Shown: positions 34,998 to 43,294 of the stretch, in pieces
Layout of the letters: the number at the start of each line of letters is the position of its first letter
Numbering within the stretch: the stretch's first letter is position 1
Source of the DNA: CADEED01 sp039931065
GTDB taxonomy: Bacteria; Pseudomonadota; Gammaproteobacteria; Steroidobacterales; Steroidobacteraceae
NCBI GenBank assembly: GCA_039931065.1
Contig: JBDTSP010000001.1
Coordinates: 310,001 to 374,000, forward strand
DNA length: 64,000 nucleotides
Direction: 5' to 3'
The notes under the pieces: model-generated
Told to the model about the DNA's origin: nothing
The model's database searches: none
The model's input: only the letters and a program-made list of their open reading frames with translations
Program-made: the position numbers and the translations under genes

Positions 34998-36562
34998 GCG
35001 GCCACCGCGTTCTTGCCGGCGCGTTCGCGCGCATCGATTTCCGCGATCGCGTGATGCGCCGAGGCCATCGCGCCTTCCTGCCAGCCGGGGTGGTAGCTCA
35101 CCTGGTCTCCCATCAAGAAGTGATTGCCCACGGGCGTCTGCAAGGTCTTGAACCATTTCTTCGCCAGTTCGTCATCCCACTGCGCGGCGCAGCCGAGCAT
35201 GTGGTTCATCTGGTGCCAGGCGATGCTCACGCCGGTTTCGACGTAGCTACCGTATCCCGGATGGATCTTCTCGCCCTGCGCGATCGCGAGCTTGAAGCGG
35301 TCCGCGGGCGCGAGCCGCGCGAATTTCTCGCCGGCATCGGGACTGAAGGTATAGGCGCCGAGAATCACGCCTTTCTTGCGATGGATGCCATGCGCCGGGT
35401 ACCACAGCTGCTGGATGTCCTGCAGCGTCCAGGAAATGCCGCCGTAGATGCCTTCCTTCTCCCAGAACCGTTCTTTCATCTGGAAGCCGATCTTGAACAA
35501 CTTACCGCGCGGAATGGCGGTCAGCCCCGCGGCATATTCCTTGGGGAAGTTGTGTTCGATGCCGGCCAGCAGGTGCATCGGGATGCAATTGAGGACGTAG
35601 TCCGCCTTGTCGGTGACGTATTCGCCGTTGCGGCGATACGTGACCTCGACGCCCTTCGGCATTACCTTGATCGCCTGCACCTGCGATTCGAGCTGCACCA
35701 GGTGCCCGATCTTGCGCAGGAAACCCGCCGGCACCCGATCCATGCCGCCGACCGGCTCCATCATCATGGCGGCCTGGTCGTCGGTTTCACCGAAACTCAT
35801 GATCTGCATGAACTTCGACTTCAGCAGCTCGCGGCCGTCGAGCGGCACCTTGAGGAAGTCCGGATTCGTGTAGTCGTGTTTAGCGAGGCCGGCGTTGCTC
35901 GAGCCTGTGTACTTGAAGCCCGGATCGAGCGAGCCCAGGTACTTCACGTATTCGCGCAGGCGGTCGTAGTCGTCTTTCGTGAGCGGCGCCGCGAATTGTT
36001 CCGGGGTCATCGACTTGGACATGAGCTCGGCGACGAAGCCGCGCGAATCGGTCATGTATTCACGCGCGCGGATCGGCTTGCCGCCGAACATGGCGTCGTC
36101 CTGGACCCAGGCCAGACGGTTGTCGTTGATGAACGGCTCGAGCTCGACGTCGAGCTCCTTGCAGTAACCGAGCAGCGCTTCGTGATGCCCGGGAATACGC
36201 GCCGGGCCGCAGTTGAAGTAGAGGTCGGGGTCTTTGTCGAAGTTGCAGACCTGGGGAAAGCCGGTCTCATCGATTCGGTCGCCGTTGCGCACGGTCATGT
36301 TGCGGCCGCCGGCGCGGAACGAAGCTTCGAGGATCTTCACCTCGTAGCCTTTTTTGTTGAGCTCATAGGCCGCGGTCAGGCCGGAGATGCCGCCGCCGAG
36401 GATCAATACTTTCCTGGGTTTGGCGATTGCCGCGATATCGGGCCGTTCGGCGCGTGCCTGCGACATGAGGCCCAGTGCCATGGCGGCGCGATAAATGGCG
36501 GTCGAGCCGCCGACCGAGCCTGCAATGTTCAGAAAGTCGCGGCGCGACACGGTTCGATTCAT
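34994..36562 (-). CDS. Tat-exported flavin monoamine oxidase-family enzyme
   Basis: 522 aa. Start at the ATG at 36562 (GGTGGG 6 bases upstream). A twin-arginine signal (NRTVSRRDFLNIAGSVGG) sends it folded to the periplasm. The FAD-binding fold follows (KVLILGGGISGLTAAYELNK, about residues 50-70, and the EASFRAGGRNMTVR stretch), and the C-terminal FAD contact GNHFLMGDQVSYHPGWQEGA ends the enzyme. It matches the amine-oxidase family with substrates such as amines or amino acids; the substrate cannot be told here. It forms a unit with a dihaem cytochrome c (4-base overlap) and an exported RidA, consistent with a dehydrogenase mode rather than oxygen use. Confidence 0.87.
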   Translation of the reverse strand: MNRTVSRRDFLNIAGSVGGSTAIYRAAMALGLMSQARAERPDIAAIAKPRKVLILGGGISGLTAAYELNKKGYEVKILEASFRAGGRNMTVRNGDRIDETGFPQVCNFDKDPDLYFNCGPARIPGHHEALLGYCKELDVELEPFINDNRLAWVQDDAMFGGKPIRAREYMTDSRGFVAELMSKSMTPEQFAAPLTKDDYDRLREYVKYLGSLDPGFKYTGSSNAGLAKHDYTNPDFLKVPLDGRELLKSKFMQIMSFGETDDQAAMMMEPVGGMDRVPAGFLRKIGHLVQLESQVQAIKVMPKGVEVTYRRNGEYVTDKADYVLNCIPMHLLAGIEHNFPKEYAAGLTAIPRGKLFKIGFQMKERFWEKEGIYGGISWTLQDIQQLWYPAHGIHRKKGVILGAYTFSPDAGEKFARLAPADRFKLAIAQGEKIHPGYGSYVETGVSIAWHQMNHMLGCAAQWDDELAKKWFKTLQTPVGNHFLMGDQVSYHPGWQEGAMASAHHAIAEIDARERAGKNAVAA

Positions 36563-36914
36563 AGATTCCCACCCGCCAGCTGATTGTTCTTTGAGAGACG
36601 GACCGCGCACCGAAAGCCGGACATGCGCGCTCTGGAGTGTGCACCACCTTCTGTGAATGCACATTCAAGTTGTGTGCCACGGACAAACAATGGATTGGCG
36701 GCGCTCCCTGACGCGCGCGAGTTGTTGCGCACGGCCCGCTGCACCGCGCCGCGCCGCGGGGCGCACAGTTGCGCGGTAGTGGTGCCGGAGTGAAGGAGGA
36801 AGTTGCGGGAAGTGGTGTCAGGCGGGGAAAGTCGGGATAACGCGAGAAGCTGCCACTTCTCGATCAACGCAAGCACGCGTTATCCCGACTTTCCCCGCCT
36901 GACACCGCCCATCA
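36563..36914. other. 352-base gap between amine oxidase and PD40-protein genes
   Basis: It holds the amine oxidase leader and promoter region (about 36563-36800, with no convincing promoter pair) and palindrome family C copy 3. No coding frame with a ribosome site is seen. Confidence 0.5.
36814..36906. repeat. Palindrome family C, copy 3
   Basis: Arms 36814-36844 and 36876-36906 pair exactly over 31 bp, loop 31 bases. The right arm ends 8 bases from the stop codon of the PD40-repeat protein gene (minus strand). Confidence 0.93.
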
Positions 36915-38468
36915 TTACAACTCGTCGGAGTTCGATACGAACGCGACGTGTGTGCCATCGGGAGACCACGACGGTACGTTGATCGTGCCCTGGCCGCCGT
37001 AGATGTACGCGATCACCCGGGGCTTCGCGCTGCCGTCGGTCGGCATGATGCGCAGCATGCAATGCCTGTAATAAGGGTGGTTAGTCGGTTCCACGTCGAG
37101 CCCGTACGAAATGATCGTGATCCACTTGCCATCGGGCGAGAAGTGCGGGAACCAGTCGTTCCACTTGTCGTCGTTGGTCACGCGTTCGACGTTCTTGCCG
37201 TCGAGACCCATGCGCCAGACCTGCATCTGCCCGGAGCGCGTGGAATTGAAGTAGATCCACTTGCCGTCGGGGCTCACTTCCGGCCCGTCGTCGAGGCCCG
37301 GCGAGTGGGTGAGGTTGATCTCTTTGCCGCTGCCGTCGGAAGCCGCCTTGTAGATGTCGAACTCGTTGTCCTTGCCGCCCTTCGGAATGCGGCCACCCGT
37401 GTAGATGAGCCACTTCGCATCGGGCGTCCAGCCGTGCATATAACTCGGAGTCAGCGGCGTGATGCGCTTCGGCGTGCCGCCGGCGGTCGGCAGCGTGTAG
37501 ATAGTCGACTGGTTCTTGTCCTGGCTCTGATCGCTGACGGCGATCTGCGTGCCGTCGAACGACAACACGTGATCGTTGTTGTTGCGGATCGCGAAACCCG
37601 TGTCGATCAGCGCAGGCGTGCGCGTCGCGATGTCGAACTTCCACAACCGGCCGCGCGTAGCCGGGTCGCCGCCGCTGGCGTTGTAGAGGAGGGCGGAACC
37701 GTCCGGCAACCAGTTTGGCGCTTCGAACGGCACCTTCGAGGAGTAGACGACGCTGCGATGTCCGCTCGCGACGCTGATGATCTCGAGCCGGCTGCCGATG
37801 TAGTCGCGATAAGGCGTGAAGCCGACCTTCACCGGCTTGATCACGCGTACGTTGCGGAACACCACCGTCTCTTTCACATCGACGTTGTGTGCTGACAGGA
37901 ACAATCCGACGTACGCCTCTTCGGGCACGTTCGGTACGTTGTCCACCTGCGCGACCTCGAATGGTTCGCCAAATCGGGCCGCCGACAGGATGAACAAGCC
38001 ACCGCGGCGTTCCAGCTGGATGACGGTGGCGGTTTTCGCGGCCGGCATCTCGATTTGCGCCGTGTCCTCACCCTTGGCTTTCCTGAATTGCAGCGAGACG
38101 AGACCATCGCCGTGGACCGCGCCATCGACATAGGCCGAATCGAAATCGGCGGTCGAGGTGCGCACCATGATCCCGGCCTTGCGGTGCGGGTCCGTGCCCT
38201 GACCCTGGAATTCAACCTGCGCCTGTACGATGAAGTCGCCCTTCATCTTCCGGTACGCGAACTGGAACTCGTCGCGTTTCGCCCAGATGTTCACGCCGCC
38301 CGCGCTGAGCGTGTACACCTGCGAGGCCGCGTTCCAGGCGGAGTAGCCGCCGATCTTGGGCGAGCCGATGTCACCGTGTGCTTCGAAGTCTCCCAGCGGT
38401 CCGCCGTTGGGTGAGGCCGCCGCCAGGGTCGACAACGCCAGCGCCAAAAACAGGAAAGTCCCCTTCAT
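36915..38468 (-). CDS. Exported PD40/TolB-like beta-propeller protein with DUF1349-like domain
   Basis: 517 aa. Start at the ATG at 38468, with GAGGGGA upstream. Signal peptide ends LAAA. Residues about 25-215 resemble a concanavalin-like DUF1349 domain (KMKGDFIVQAQVEFQGQG, RKAGIMVRTSTADFDSAYVD). From about 220 onward there are TolB/PD40 propeller blades, each with a D-G-K/W pattern (SPDGKWIYFNSTRSG, HFSPDGKWITIISYG, SWSPDGTHVAFVSN). Such proteins occur in carbohydrate loci, sometimes next to oligogalacturonide enzymes, and may bind sugars. It ends just before palindrome copy 3 and lies upstream of the GH105 gene's 3' side. Confidence 0.75.
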   Translation of the reverse strand: MKGTFLFLALALSTLAAASPNGGPLGDFEAHGDIGSPKIGGYSAWNAASQVYTLSAGGVNIWAKRDEFQFAYRKMKGDFIVQAQVEFQGQGTDPHRKAGIMVRTSTADFDSAYVDGAVHGDGLVSLQFRKAKGEDTAQIEMPAAKTATVIQLERRGGLFILSAARFGEPFEVAQVDNVPNVPEEAYVGLFLSAHNVDVKETVVFRNVRVIKPVKVGFTPYRDYIGSRLEIISVASGHRSVVYSSKVPFEAPNWLPDGSALLYNASGGDPATRGRLWKFDIATRTPALIDTGFAIRNNNDHVLSFDGTQIAVSDQSQDKNQSTIYTLPTAGGTPKRITPLTPSYMHGWTPDAKWLIYTGGRIPKGGKDNEFDIYKAASDGSGKEINLTHSPGLDDGPEVSPDGKWIYFNSTRSGQMQVWRMGLDGKNVERVTNDDKWNDWFPHFSPDGKWITIISYGLDVEPTNHPYYRHCMLRIMPTDGSAKPRVIAYIYGGQGTINVPSWSPDGTHVAFVSNSDEL

Positions 38469-38518
38469 ACGATTCCCCTCGTGTATTCGAATCAAAGACG
38501 TCAGTTCGCCGAATCTCC

Positions 38519-38607
38519 GTTAGTGGTGTCAGGCGGGGAAAGTCGGGATAACGCAGATCCGCGCGACTCGCGCGTTACCCCGACTTTCCCCGCCTGACAC
38601 CACTAAC
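38519..38607. repeat. Palindrome family C, copy 4
   Basis: Arms 38519-38554 and 38572-38607 pair over 36 bp with one mismatch, loop 17 bases. Between the PD40-protein gene and the GH105 gene, ending 3 bases from the GH105 stop. Confidence 0.93.
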
Positions 38608-38610
38608 TCT

Positions 38611-39693
38611 TCACCTAAGCAGGGCCGTCGCCGACCACAACATCGGCGCCTGTCCGTGCGCATCGCCGGCGACGCGCGGGCGATCCAGGTAATACTGCAG
38701 ATCGTCTTGCTTGCCGGTGCCCACGCACACTTCGCGCAGGTCCGCGTCGGCTGTCAGGTAACCGACCAGCGCGATCCACGCCTTGCGTGCCGCCGGGCCG
38801 TACGTGTCTTCGGGCAACCAGCCGTTCTTCACGCCGGTGACGAACGCGAACGTGAACATCGCCGTGCTCGAGGATTCCTCCCAGCTCTCGGGATGATCGA
38901 TGAGCTGCCGCCACATGCCGTTGTCCGCCTGGTGCACGAGCAACGTCGCCATCATTTTCCGGTACGACGCGAGTATCGGCTTGCGCAGCTTGTGAGCCGC
39001 CGGCAACTCCCGCAGCAGCTCGGCCATGCCCACCGCAACCCAGCCATCGCCGCGGCCCCAGTAGAACTTCACGTCGGGCGCGTGGAAGAACAGCCCATTG
39101 GGCTGCTGCAACTTCTTCAGGTATGCATCCATCTCGAGCGCGCTGCGCTCCAGATACTTCGTATCGCCCGTGGCCCGATACGCCTGCAGTTGCAGCGCGA
39201 TGATCATGTACATGTCATCAATCCACCACCGCGTCTGGATTGTGAGTCCGTCGGGCGTGGGCCGATCCCATTGCGCGTCGGCGAACGTCAGACCCATGGC
39301 GCGGTACTGGTAGCGCCGTGCCTGCAGGTACAACTCGAGCGGCAACTGTCCGAACACCGCGCCGTCGACGTGATCGGTGCGCGGCACGCGCGGCGCATCG
39401 GTCGCGAGGAACGGCTCGAAGCGCTCCACCAACCGATTTGAAAGCTCCGTATCCTTGGTGAGCTGCGCGAATTGCAGCGCACCCACCCAGGTATTCACCG
39501 CTGCGTAGTGCAAGGCATTGACGCCATGTGCATTCAGCTCCATGTGCGGCGTGGGGATGAATCGCTCGGCCAGGCGTTTGCCCACTTCACGCGGATCGGT
39601 GCCGGAGGGCCAGTCGGCGAAATTCTTGTTCTGCGCACCGGCGCCGGCCGCAGCCAGCAGGCACACGGCTAACAACAATCCGCGCGCTCTCAT
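38611..39693 (-). CDS. GH105 unsaturated rhamnogalacturonyl/glucuronyl hydrolase
   Basis: 360 aa. The ATG at 39693 overlaps the stop of the DUF4861 gene by 4 bases. Signal peptide ends GAGA. The alpha/alpha-barrel family is recognised by RWWIDDMYMIIALQLQAYRA (with the catalytic Asp region) and by WGRGDGWVAVGMAELL, both GH105/YteR hallmarks. It releases unsaturated uronic acid from the ends of oligosaccharides made by pectate/rhamnogalacturonan lyases. Its exported form and coupling to the DUF4861 protein suggest periplasmic processing of pectin- or glucuronan-derived oligosaccharides. No polysaccharide lyase is present in the window. Confidence 0.85.
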   Translation of the reverse strand: MRARGLLLAVCLLAAAGAGAQNKNFADWPSGTDPREVGKRLAERFIPTPHMELNAHGVNALHYAAVNTWVGALQFAQLTKDTELSNRLVERFEPFLATDAPRVPRTDHVDGAVFGQLPLELYLQARRYQYRAMGLTFADAQWDRPTPDGLTIQTRWWIDDMYMIIALQLQAYRATGDTKYLERSALEMDAYLKKLQQPNGLFFHAPDVKFYWGRGDGWVAVGMAELLRELPAAHKLRKPILASYRKMMATLLVHQADNGMWRQLIDHPESWEESSSTAMFTFAFVTGVKNGWLPEDTYGPAARKAWIALVGYLTADADLREVCVGTGKQDDLQYYLDRPRVAGDAHGQAPMLWSATALLR

Positions 39694-40907
39694 GGACGCG
39701 CGCTCACTTCGCTTGTAAGCGGATGCGCCACACCGGCGGCGAAACTGCGGACGTAACTCTCCCACTCGGCGCGGCCCTTGAACTGGCCGCTGCGGTTCCA
39801 GCCGGCGCCGGTGAAATAACGCACCGGGGCGCCGTCGGCGGCTTTCACCAGCAGCAGATGATTGGTGACACCGCGCTCATCCGGTCCATCGCTCACGATG
39901 CCGGGTGATTCGGTGCCGGGCGCCAGGATCGCCGCGACGCCCACGCCGCCGTCCTTGCTTTCTTCCCAGAGGCTGAGCCACCGGCCGTCCGTATCACGCG
40001 TGATCACGGCCGCCGGGAATCCTTCTCCCGGCTTGTGCTGCGTGAGCCCGATGCCGATGGTGCCTTCGGCGCCCGGGAAATCGAACACACTTTCGACCGC
40101 GTCGAAATTGACGCCGCAGTCGACCGTGAATTGTTTGATCTCCGAAACGGTGCCCTGGCCCGCATCGAACGGCGCGTAGTTGAGTTTGAACGCCGCGCGC
40201 CGCGGCCCGTTCGCCAGCACCTGGCCGGTCGCGAAGTTGTCGGAGGTCCACAACTTCTTGCCGTCCCACACACCGGTGCCGCCCGCGCCGCGTGCGCCGC
40301 CGATGCTGTAGAGGTCGAGGCCTTCGCCTTCGCCATCCTTGTGGAACTGGTCGTGGCCTTTCGCATACCAGCGATCGACGATCGGGTATGTGACCTTCTT
40401 GGCCCACACGTCGATGCCGCTGCCCCGCAGGCGTTCGCCGACCGCAGCGGCGACTTCGCTGTTCAGCGCCGCGCCGTACATGCGATGCGCGATGCGGTCG
40501 TTCTCCCAGGCCATGTCGTCGAGGCGTTCGGGGATGAAGCGCGCGTAGGCGCAGGACTTCTCGGGCGCGGCCGCCACCGCGGTGGTGTCGACCGTGAACA
40601 CCACTTTCTTCTGGCCCGCGGCGAAATCGTACGAGAACACCAGGTCGTCGTAGCTCGCGCCCCGGTGATCGTGCTGGTAGTTAGTGACCTGCGACGGCAG
40701 GACGCGGCCCTTGGGGTCGCGCACCAGGACATGGAACATCCGCAGGCCCGGCGCGACCGAATCGATCTGCTTGAAGGGCACGGAGACGATGGCGCCCGGG
40801 CGCGCGGTGTCGAGATCCTGCGTGACAGTGATCGATACACCGGCGGCTTCAACGGCGGGCGCCATCAACAACGCACCCACGGTCATTCCCAGACTGAGTC
40901 CTTTCAA
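39690..40907 (-). CDS. Exported DUF4861-domain protein
   Basis: 405 aa. Apparent start is a TTG at 40907 with GGGGGAA just upstream; an ATG seven codons later is an alternative. Signal peptide ends VEAAG. The DUF4861 pattern is clear: AWENDRIAHRMYGAAL, VTYPIVDRWYAKGHDQFHKD, and GEGEGLDLYSIGGARGAGG. The family is found in polysaccharide-degradation loci, where it may bind or cut uronic-acid-containing sugars, but its activity is not established. It ends on the ATG of the GH105 gene (4-base overlap), so the two are co-translated. Confidence 0.75.
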   Translation of the reverse strand: MKGLSLGMTVGALLMAPAVEAAGVSITVTQDLDTARPGAIVSVPFKQIDSVAPGLRMFHVLVRDPKGRVLPSQVTNYQHDHRGASYDDLVFSYDFAAGQKKVVFTVDTTAVAAAPEKSCAYARFIPERLDDMAWENDRIAHRMYGAALNSEVAAAVGERLRGSGIDVWAKKVTYPIVDRWYAKGHDQFHKDGEGEGLDLYSIGGARGAGGTGVWDGKKLWTSDNFATGQVLANGPRRAAFKLNYAPFDAGQGTVSEIKQFTVDCGVNFDAVESVFDFPGAEGTIGIGLTQHKPGEGFPAAVITRDTDGRWLSLWEESKDGGVGVAAILAPGTESPGIVSDGPDERGVTNHLLLVKAADGAPVRYFTGAGWNRSGQFKGRAEWESYVRSFAAGVAHPLTSEVSARP

Positions 40908-40980
40908 GATTCCCCCGCCCGGCGCTGGCCGGTTTAAAGCGCGCTCGTACCTTTCATCGAAACCGGCCGATTATGCGCGA

Positions 40981-42252
40981 TCAGGGAACCGTGATTGAAG
41001 AGTCCACGACCGTCCAGAAAGCCCACTTCGGGTTCCCGGCCGTATCGAACAACAAGGGGCGGTTGGTGCGAGTGACCGGCCAGCTATTGAGCCAGGTGTG
41101 GTTGTCCGCGACGCCCCAGAGGCTCACGGAAGTGACGCTCGGGCGTTTGAAGGCCGTGAACAACGCGCGATAGAGAGTGGCCTGCTGCGAGAGCACCGCC
41201 TGCGTCGGGCTCGCGCCGAGGTCTGGAAGGCAGGGCGGAATCGTGCGCTGCGCGAAGCAGGTGCCCGGATCGGCGTAGATAGAGACGTCGAGCTCGGTCA
41301 CGTGATTGGTGAGCGTACTGGAGAGCGCTTCGACGGCCGCGAACGCGGCGGTGACCTGCGAGACGTCGGCACCGAGACTCAAGTGAAACTGATGGCCGAC
41401 GCCGTCGATGGGGACGCCGGCGTCGATCAATTCTTTCACGATCTTCAACACATTGGCGCGCTTCCCGGGAATCTCGGTGTTGTAGTCGTTCAACATGAGT
41501 TTCATGTTGGCGCTGTTCTTGCCGCCCGGCAGGTGCGCGCGCACGTCCGCCGCAATTGTGAACGCGTCGGCAACGTAGTCCTTGCCGGACATGCCGCCGT
41601 TCTCGTACGCCGCGTACCACAGGCTGTCGTGACGATAGGGATCCACTGCGTTCGGAGTGTCCGTCGCGACTTCGTTCACCACGTCCCAGGCGTACACGTT
41701 CGGGAAATGAGTCATGACCGCCGTGATGTAGTCGCGCAGGTGCTGCTGCACCGTGACCCGGTAGTTAGCGGCGTCGCTCAGGTCGCCGACGACCATCCAC
41801 GTGGGCACAGTCTGGTGCCACAGCAGGGTATGTCCGCGAACCTGCATATTGTTGGCGGCCGCGAAAGCCACCAGCGCATCGGCCGGTCCGAAGTTGGGTT
41901 GCGCTGCGGGTTGACCCGGGGCGGTGCCGGGGATGTTCGGCCAGATGGTGTCCGGCTTCATCGCGTTTTCGGCGGTGATGCTGCTGAAGTGCTTGATGAG
42001 GATCGCGGAGTCGGGGCCGCCCGTGGAGGCCACTTCGATCGCGGCGCCGATCGGGAAATTGGCCACGCCAAAGTTGGTGGCGATGACGGTCTTCAGAGCC
42101 GGCGCGCTCGCGGGGCTGGGCAACTGCGGAGTACCGCCGCCACCGCCCGCGGGTGGCGGCAGCGAACCGCCACCGCCGCCACCACCGCCACCGCAGGCGA
42201 CCAGGCTCGCGGTCAGGGCGGCGGTGAACACTGCGTTCGAAAATCTGCTCAT
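40981..42252 (-). CDS. Lipoprotein GH10 endo-beta-1,4-xylanase
   Basis: 423 aa from the ATG at 42252. Lipobox ASLVAC (Cys20) is followed by a nine-Gly run and a Pro/Gly linker, so it is membrane-anchored and probably surface-exposed. The GH10 barrel spans about residues 50-420: GHTLLWHQTVPTWM, acid/base Glu in WDVVNEVATD (about 194), and nucleophile Glu in HVTELDVSIYAD (about 320) are all present. It cuts the xylan backbone. The neighbouring cupin_8 gene is on the same strand 16 bases away, and the TonB receptor and esterase genes complete a xylan-type locus. Confidence 0.93.
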   Translation of the reverse strand: MSRFSNAVFTAALTASLVACGGGGGGGGGSLPPPAGGGGGTPQLPSPASAPALKTVIATNFGVANFPIGAAIEVASTGGPDSAILIKHFSSITAENAMKPDTIWPNIPGTAPGQPAAQPNFGPADALVAFAAANNMQVRGHTLLWHQTVPTWMVVGDLSDAANYRVTVQQHLRDYITAVMTHFPNVYAWDVVNEVATDTPNAVDPYRHDSLWYAAYENGGMSGKDYVADAFTIAADVRAHLPGGKNSANMKLMLNDYNTEIPGKRANVLKIVKELIDAGVPIDGVGHQFHLSLGADVSQVTAAFAAVEALSSTLTNHVTELDVSIYADPGTCFAQRTIPPCLPDLGASPTQAVLSQQATLYRALFTAFKRPSVTSVSLWGVADNHTWLNSWPVTRTNRPLLFDTAGNPKWAFWTVVDSSITVP

Positions 42253-42268
42253 TGAATACCCTCGAAGA

Positions 42269-43282
42269 CTAAATAGGTTTCGAAAACGATTCCGCCAGGA
42301 TCGCACGCACCTCCTGCACCCGTTTCGGGGTCGGCGGGCCTAACAAACCGCGCTGCGCCGGGGTCAGGTGCGCGAGCGCCTGCTCTGGATCCTTGAAAAC
42401 CAGCTCTTCGAACATCGTGCGCCATACCGCGCGCTGTTCCGCCGGCAGATCGCGCAGGCACAGCGCAGCATGCAACAACACTCCGTAGGGCGAGCCGTAG
42501 CTGGTGGCGCTATTCCACCAGTAGTTGGCCAGCACGTTGAACGGCGTGAGCGATTCGACCTGATGCCACCAGCCGTACGGGATATAGAGCGCGTCGCCGG
42601 GTGTGAGTTCCGCTTCCTGCGCATGCCGCAGCGCTTCGGCAAACCGCGGAAAACGGGTGAGGTCGGGAGAATTCAGCGGCACGAGGCTGATCGGCGTGCC
42701 GGACGGCGTGAATTCGATCGGACCCATGTAGAGGTTCGGCAATTGATCGGGCGGAAACAGCGTGAAGCGCCGCCGGCCGCCGACGACGCAGGCGATGTTG
42801 CTGAGCAGGTCGTAATGAGTCTGCACCTTGACGTCGTTGCCGATCCAGATCCTCGGCCGGATGTCTTCGGCGAGCAGCGGATTGCGATGCGCGGCCGCGA
42901 ACTGCGGCAGGAAGTCATCCGACTTCATCGACTCGAGGAAGATGAGCGGGGGGTCGGGGTTTTGTGCGATCGCCAGCAGCCGCTCGACCGTTGCGCTGAT
43001 CGACCCGTCCGTGCGGATGAAATTGAGGCCGCGCAAATCTTCGCGATAGAAGATGCGCCCGCGGATCGAGGGCGGCCCCTCGATGACCTTCGCGACGCGG
43101 CCGCGGTCGAAACGGCGGATCAGATCTGCGAGCGCGCGCGGCGACTCGCGCCCGGCGCGCACCGCCGGCCAATCGGCGACCAGATCCTTCATCACCACCG
43201 GAACGCCGGCGGTCACGATCTGTTCACGAAACGTGTTGAGATCGACGCCGTGACGGACCAGTATTTGTGCGCGTTCAGACAT
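42269..43282 (-). CDS. Cupin_8/JmjC-like protein A
   Basis: 337 aa. A cupin barrel of the JmjC/cupin_8 type, typical of Fe(II)/2-oxoglutarate-dependent hydroxylases: the metal motif is HxD in QTHYDLLSN with a distal His in YGWWHQVES. The same protein type is encoded at 49556, with conserved VMKDLVADWPAVRAGRESP, FTLFPPDQLPNLYMGPIEF and LTPGDALYIPYGWWHQVES. In related bacteria such genes lie beside TonB receptors or carbohydrate loci. No substrate is known. It starts with no clear ribosome site, 12 bases from the start of the divergent esterase gene. Confidence 0.82.
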   Translation of the reverse strand: MSERAQILVRHGVDLNTFREQIVTAGVPVVMKDLVADWPAVRAGRESPRALADLIRRFDRGRVAKVIEGPPSIRGRIFYREDLRGLNFIRTDGSISATVERLLAIAQNPDPPLIFLESMKSDDFLPQFAAAHRNPLLAEDIRPRIWIGNDVKVQTHYDLLSNIACVVGGRRRFTLFPPDQLPNLYMGPIEFTPSGTPISLVPLNSPDLTRFPRFAEALRHAQEAELTPGDALYIPYGWWHQVESLTPFNVLANYWWNSATSYGSPYGVLLHAALCLRDLPAEQRAVWRTMFEELVFKDPEQALAHLTPAQRGLLGPPTPKRVQEVRAILAESFSKPI

Positions 43283-43294
43283 GAGGAGTGAGTG

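Noticed and set aside
35051..36583. 510-codon open frame antisense to the amine oxidase
   Set aside because: Shadow frame with no recognisable domain; the sense frame has Tat signal and FAD motifs.
36584..36793. 69-codon frame in the gap before the PD40 gene
   Set aside because: No ribosome site, no recognisable feature, and it runs into the leader of the amine oxidase gene.
42140..42195. GC-rich triplet repeat near the GH10 start as a possible repeat element
   Set aside because: It is the coding sequence for the Gly and Pro linker after the lipobox.
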